A stretch of DNA of 6,991 nucleotides from an uncultured Eubacteriales bacterium (GTDB taxonomy: Bacteria; Bacillota; Clostridia; Oscillospirales; Oscillospiraceae), in NCBI GenBank assembly GCA_900550705.1, contig URTG01000090.1, positions 1-6,991 on the forward strand. Direction: 5' to 3'. The notes beneath the pieces were generated by a model that was not told where the DNA came from, ran no database searches, and saw only the letters and a list, made by a program, of their open reading frames with translations. Of this stretch, positions 4,438-6,991 are shown piece by piece. Numbering within the stretch: the first letter of the stretch is position 1; every line of letters starts with the position of its first letter. The position numbers were made by a program, and so were the translations under genes.

Positions 4438-6198
4438 TTACTTGGCCTGACGGTTCTTCATAATCACCAGGTAGCCCAGCATGAGCACCACGCCCACGGG
4501 CAGGGCCAGCAGACCGGGCAGACCGGCGTTGGCCAGGAAACCGGCCAGCACATAGCACAGACCGGAGATCACCGCGCAGGACACCGCATAGGGCAGCTGG
4601 GTGGACACATGGTTCACATGGTCGCACTGGGCACCGGCGGAGGCCATGATGGTGGTGTCGGAGATGGGGGAGCAGTGGTCGCCGCAGACGGCACCGGCCA
4701 TACAGGCGGAGATGCAGATGATGGCCAGGGGGTTGTCCATGGAGAACACGTTCTGAACGATGGGGATCAGAATCCCGAAGGTGCCCCAGCTGGTGCCGGT
4801 GGCGAAGGCCAGCAGGCAGCCGATCACGAACACGATCACAGGCAGCAGCATCTGAACGCCGGTGGCGGAGGCCCGGACGAAGTCACGGACGAAGAACTTG
4901 GCACCCAGGGAGTCGGTCATGCCCTTCAGAGACCAGGCGAAGGTCAGGATCAGAATGGCGGGGACCATGGCCTTGAAGCCCTCGGGAATGCAGCCCATCA
5001 TCTCCTTGAAGGACATGGAGCGGCGGACCAGGTAGTAGATGAGGGAGAACAGCAGACCGAAGGAGCTGCCCAGCATCAGGCCGATGGAGGCATCGGAGTT
5101 GGAAAACGCCTCGACAAAGTTGGTGCCGGAGAAAAAGCCGCCGGAGTAGATCATGCCGATGACGCAGCAGATGACCAGCACCACGATGGGCAGCACCAGG
5201 TCGATGACGGCACCCTTGCTCTCGTCAATGTCGTCGTCCAGCATGGCATAGGGGTTGGAGCCGGAGAACAGGTCGTTGTGCTCGAGGGCGTTGCGCTCAT
5301 GGGCGGCCATGGGGCCGAAGTCCACCTGCATCAGCACCAGACCCAGCATCATCACCAGGGTGAGCAGGGCGTAGAAGTTATAGGGAATGGCCCGGATGAA
5401 CAGGTTCAGGCCCTGGCCGTCCTCGGCAAAGCCGGACACGGCGGCGGCCCAGGAGGAGATGGGGGCGATGATGCAGATGGGGGCGGCGGTGGCGTCAATA
5501 ATATAGGCCAGCTTGGCCCGGGACACCTGGTGCTTGTCGGTGATGGGGCGCATGACAGAGCCCACAGTGAGGCAGTTGAAGTAGTCGTCAATGAAGATCA
5601 GGCAGCCCAGCAGAATGGAGGCCAGCTGTGCCCCGGCCCGGGTCTTGATGTTCTTCTTGGCCCAGCGGCCGAAGGCGGCGGAGCCGCCCGCCTTGTTCAT
5701 CAGGCAGACGATGGTGCCCAGCACCACCAGGAAAATCAGAATACCCACGTTGTAGCTGTCCGCCAGAGAGGCCACGATGCCGTCGCTGAACACATGGGTC
5801 AGCGTGCCCTCGAAGGAGAAGTTGGAGTACAGCAGACCGCCCATGAGAATACCGATGAACAGGGAGGAGTAGACCTCCTTGGTCAGCAGCGCCAGGGCGA
5901 TGGCGATCACCGGGGGCAGCAGGGCGAAGACGGTGTTGTAGAAGTGACTGGGGGAGGGGATATAGCCTGTCCCGTCACACGTCGCGCACACGTTGGTGCC
6001 GCCGCAGGTCTCGCAGGCGGAGTCGGTGCCGTAACAGTCGGTGCAGATGCCCAGACCGCCGCAGCTGGTGCAGACGATCATCTTGGTGCCGGAGGCCTCG
6101 GTGGGGTCCTCTCCGGCCGCAAAGGCGGTAGTGACCAGCGCCAGAAGCACCATCACCACAAGGATGGCCCGCATGGGCCAGGAACGTCGCAGATTCAT
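4438..6198 (-). CDS. NhaC-superfamily transporter, probable lysine transporter (LysW type), with N-terminal CXXC domain
   Basis: A 586-residue polytopic membrane protein of the NhaC Na+/H+ antiporter superfamily. Diagnostic segments are FIDDYFNCLTVGS (202-214), AYIIDATAAPICIIAPISSW (231-250) and GDHCSPISDTT (506-516) followed by QCDHVNHVSTQLPYA; about 11-12 membrane helices are apparent from residue 86 on. Ahead of them are a signal-peptide-like segment (RRSWPMR, hydrophobic 11-27, possible cleavage after AFA at 25-27) and four CXXC motifs (43/46, 52/55, 62/65, 71/74) with Gly-rich turns, resembling the DnaJ zinc finger and predicted to lie outside the cell. Annotation by homology alone would say Na+/H+ antiporter. 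The lysine riboswitch directly upstream points to lysine uptake, as for the LysW group in comparative studies. ATG 6198 has AGGAGGT 10 nt upstream. It is a single-gene unit ended by the shared terminator. Confidence 0.92.
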   Translation of the reverse strand: MNLRRSWPMRAILVVMVLLALVTTAFAAGEDPTEASGTKMIVCTSCGGLGICTDCYGTDSACETCGGTNVCATCDGTGYIPSPSHFYNTVFALLPPVIAIALALLTKEVYSSLFIGILMGGLLYSNFSFEGTLTHVFSDGIVASLADSYNVGILIFLVVLGTIVCLMNKAGGSAAFGRWAKKNIKTRAGAQLASILLGCLIFIDDYFNCLTVGSVMRPITDKHQVSRAKLAYIIDATAAPICIIAPISSWAAAVSGFAEDGQGLNLFIRAIPYNFYALLTLVMMLGLVLMQVDFGPMAAHERNALEHNDLFSGSNPYAMLDDDIDESKGAVIDLVLPIVVLVICCVIGMIYSGGFFSGTNFVEAFSNSDASIGLMLGSSFGLLFSLIYYLVRRSMSFKEMMGCIPEGFKAMVPAILILTFAWSLKGMTDSLGAKFFVRDFVRASATGVQMLLPVIVFVIGCLLAFATGTSWGTFGILIPIVQNVFSMDNPLAIICISACMAGAVCGDHCSPISDTTIMASAGAQCDHVNHVSTQLPYAVSCAVISGLCYVLAGFLANAGLPGLLALPVGVVLMLGYLVIMKNRQAK

Positions 6199-6256
6199 GG
6201 TTGAACATACCTCCTAAAAAATACACACACAGGCGGGATGCAGACCTCAGAGCAGC

Positions 6257-6286
6257 AAAAAACCATGGACGCGGCGCGCCCATGGT
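6257..6286 (-). terminator. Intrinsic terminator of the lysine riboswitch expression platform
   Basis: On the minus strand the arms 6285-6276 and 6272-6263 form a 10-bp stem whose outer part is CCATGG on both sides, with one G-T pair and a GCC loop, extended by an A-T pair at the foot. It is followed by T6 (6262-6257). It lies between the aptamer and the gene, so ligand binding would stop transcription about 60 nt before the start codon. Confidence 0.88.
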
Positions 6287-6322
6287 AAGCCGGACCGCTC
6301 CGGCGTGGCCGGAGACAGGTCT

Positions 6323-6484
6323 GGATAGCGCTCCACTGTGATCTGTGACAGTCCGGGGGATGTTTTCCCACGGCCCAGGGGAAGTGCATCAGGCTCTGCG
6401 CCTCCCCTTCGGCGGCTGCCCCTCTCCTCTGAAACGGCAGCCTGGCCTTGTCTCAGAGTACGCATGGAAGCCGCGCCTCTATCC
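6323..6484 (-). promoter_or_regulatory. Lysine riboswitch (L-box) aptamer
   Basis: The minus-strand RNA closes with P1, GGATAG (6484-6479) pairing with CTATCC (6328-6323). Inside are the conserved L-box landmarks in the right order: AGAGGCGCGG right after the P1 5' strand, GTAC in P2, the P2 stem CTCTGAGAC/GTTTCAGAG (6458-6450 with 6435-6427), GGGGCAGCCGCCGAAG around 6407-6423, a P3 stem AGGGGA/TCCCCT, and ACTGTCAC (6352-6345) leading to P5 and GGAGCGCTATCC. The layout closely follows the B. subtilis lysC leader as I remember it. The downstream terminator implies an OFF switch: lysine stabilises P1 and favours termination, so the transporter is made when lysine is scarce. An internal hairpin CTCCGGC-CAC-GCCGGAG (6314-6298) separates the aptamer and terminator. 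Confidence 0.93.
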
Positions 6485-6503
6485 CTTTGATTGAATTGCA
6501 AGT

Positions 6504-6532
6504 ATCCTATCACGGACCATCCGGAAAGTCAA
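6504..6532 (-). promoter_or_regulatory. Promoter of the riboswitch-transporter unit
   Basis: On the minus strand a -35 TTGACT (6532-6527, 5 of 6) and a -10 TAGGAT (6509-6504, 4 of 6) are spaced by 17 nt, with TG one base before the -10. The predicted start, near 6497, lies just ahead of the aptamer, as expected for a riboswitch leader. Confidence 0.72.
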
Positions 6533-6580
6533 GCGGATTTCCTGCTTTTCTGGCTTTTTTCGGTAAAATCCCGCAGCGGA

Positions 6581-6988
6581 CTAGGTTTCCGGCAGCATAT
6601 AGAAGGTGTAGGTGCCGGTGCACACGATTTTTCCGGCGGCGTTGGTCAGGGTCACGGCCACCACGCACAGGTGACGCCCCCGCTTTTTGGGGACCGCCTC
6701 GCAGACAATCTCTGGGCCGAACGCGGGGCGGAGAAACTCCATGGAGCACCCGGAGGTGACGCAGGAGCCGCCCGGCGCGCAGGCACAGGTGCCCGCCACC
6801 GTGTCCGCCAGGGTGGCCAGCGCCCCGCCGTGGACCTGCCCGTGGGGGTTGATGCTGTCCGGCCCCACGGTGAGTACGCCCCGGCCGTAGTCTGCCCGGG
6901 CCTCCGTGACGACAATGCCGTTTTCAAAGGAAAATTGATGGGGTGCGTTTACCGCCGCGAAAATGGCGGGAGTCTGTGGATTGGTCAT
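6581..6988 (-). CDS. PaaI-family hotdog-fold thioesterase
   Basis: A 135-residue single hotdog domain, the usual length for the family, which hydrolyses acyl-CoA thioesters in the cytoplasm. The active-site helix region reads INPHGQVHGGALATLADTVAG (46-66): Asn47, Gly50 and His53-Gly54-Gly55 match the family pattern, and Asp62 is the expected catalytic acid. Beta strands follow (GCSMEFLRPAFG, KIVCTGTYTFYML). The substrate cannot be told from sequence; phenylacetyl-CoA or aromatic acyl-CoA specificity should not be assumed. The ATG at 6988 is only 3 bases from the window edge, so neither its ribosome binding site nor a longer start can be checked. The gap to the transporter promoter is short and shows no convincing terminator, so some read-through into the riboswitch leader is possible. 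Confidence 0.88.
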   Translation of the reverse strand: MTNPQTPAIFAAVNAPHQFSFENGIVVTEARADYGRGVLTVGPDSINPHGQVHGGALATLADTVAGTCACAPGGSCVTSGCSMEFLRPAFGPEIVCEAVPKKRGRHLCVVAVTLTNAAGKIVCTGTYTFYMLPET

Positions 6989-6991
6989 GGT

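Noticed and set aside
3748..6204. 818-codon open frame on the plus strand
   Set aside because: Antisense to the transporter and spanning an intergenic region and a terminator; composition is Gly/His/Asp/Gln-rich with no domain. A shadow frame.
5975..6283. Out-of-frame ATG at 6208 next to the transporter ribosome binding site
   Set aside because: It starts immediately after the AGGAGGT, too close for efficient initiation, and its product is an Arg/His-rich shadow of the signal peptide and CXXC coding region.
6247..6513. 88-codon minus-strand frame in the transporter leader
   Set aside because: It crosses the riboswitch aptamer and terminator and overlaps their conserved RNA elements; the RNA structure explains the sequence better than a protein.
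6533..6580. Possible terminator after the thioesterase gene
   Set aside because: Only a very short TCC/GGA stem before TTTT, and a bulged GCGGGATTT/AAATCCGC pairing with a 26-base loop and no T-tract. Neither is convincing.

Overview
The window looks like a chromosomal segment of a GC-rich Firmicute, most likely a gut Clostridia lineage of the Oscillospirales type. The evidence is the gene order rimP-nusA-ylxR-ylxQ-infB, strong AGGAGG-type ribosome binding sites, an L-box (lysine) riboswitch with a transcription-terminator platform, and strongly GC-biased third codon positions. No rRNA, tRNA, CRISPR, insertion sequence or phage signal was seen. The placement is inference from gene order and style, not from a database match.

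Left part (1-3963, all on the minus strand): a classical translation/transcription operon reads right to left. It starts from an extended -10 promoter at 3958-3986 and has a leader of about 115 nt that contains a terminator-like hairpin. The genes are rimP (30S maturation), nusA (elongation and termination factor), ylxR/rnpM (small RNA-binding protein), an L7Ae-family ylxQ with an unusually long basic tail, and infB. infB (IF2) runs off the left edge just before its G4 motif. Gaps are 21 to 32 nt or an 8-nt overlap, so the five genes are almost certainly co-transcribed. nusA starts at GTG and ylxR probably at TTG.

Middle (3964-4437): a divergent intergenic region leads into one small plus-strand gene for a 78-residue lipoprotein of unknown function. 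It ends in an 18-bp GC-rich hairpin with T-tracts on both strands, which acts as a shared bidirectional terminator for the lipoprotein gene and for the converging transporter gene.

Right part (4438-6991, minus strand): a NhaC-superfamily membrane transporter is preceded by a promoter, a well-formed lysine riboswitch (6323-6484) and an intrinsic terminator (6257-6286). Lysine should therefore switch the gene off, which makes the protein a likely lysine transporter (the LysW type) and not a generic Na+/H+ antiporter. Unusually, it carries a signal peptide followed by a small four-CXXC, DnaJ-like zinc-finger segment before the first transporter helix. At the right edge is a hotdog-fold PaaI-type thioesterase, apparently complete but with its upstream region cut off.

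Most of the window is housekeeping. The points worth following up are the exported CXXC domain on a lysine-riboswitch transporter, the possible attenuator and leader peptide ahead of rimP-nusA-infB, and the orphan lipoprotein.
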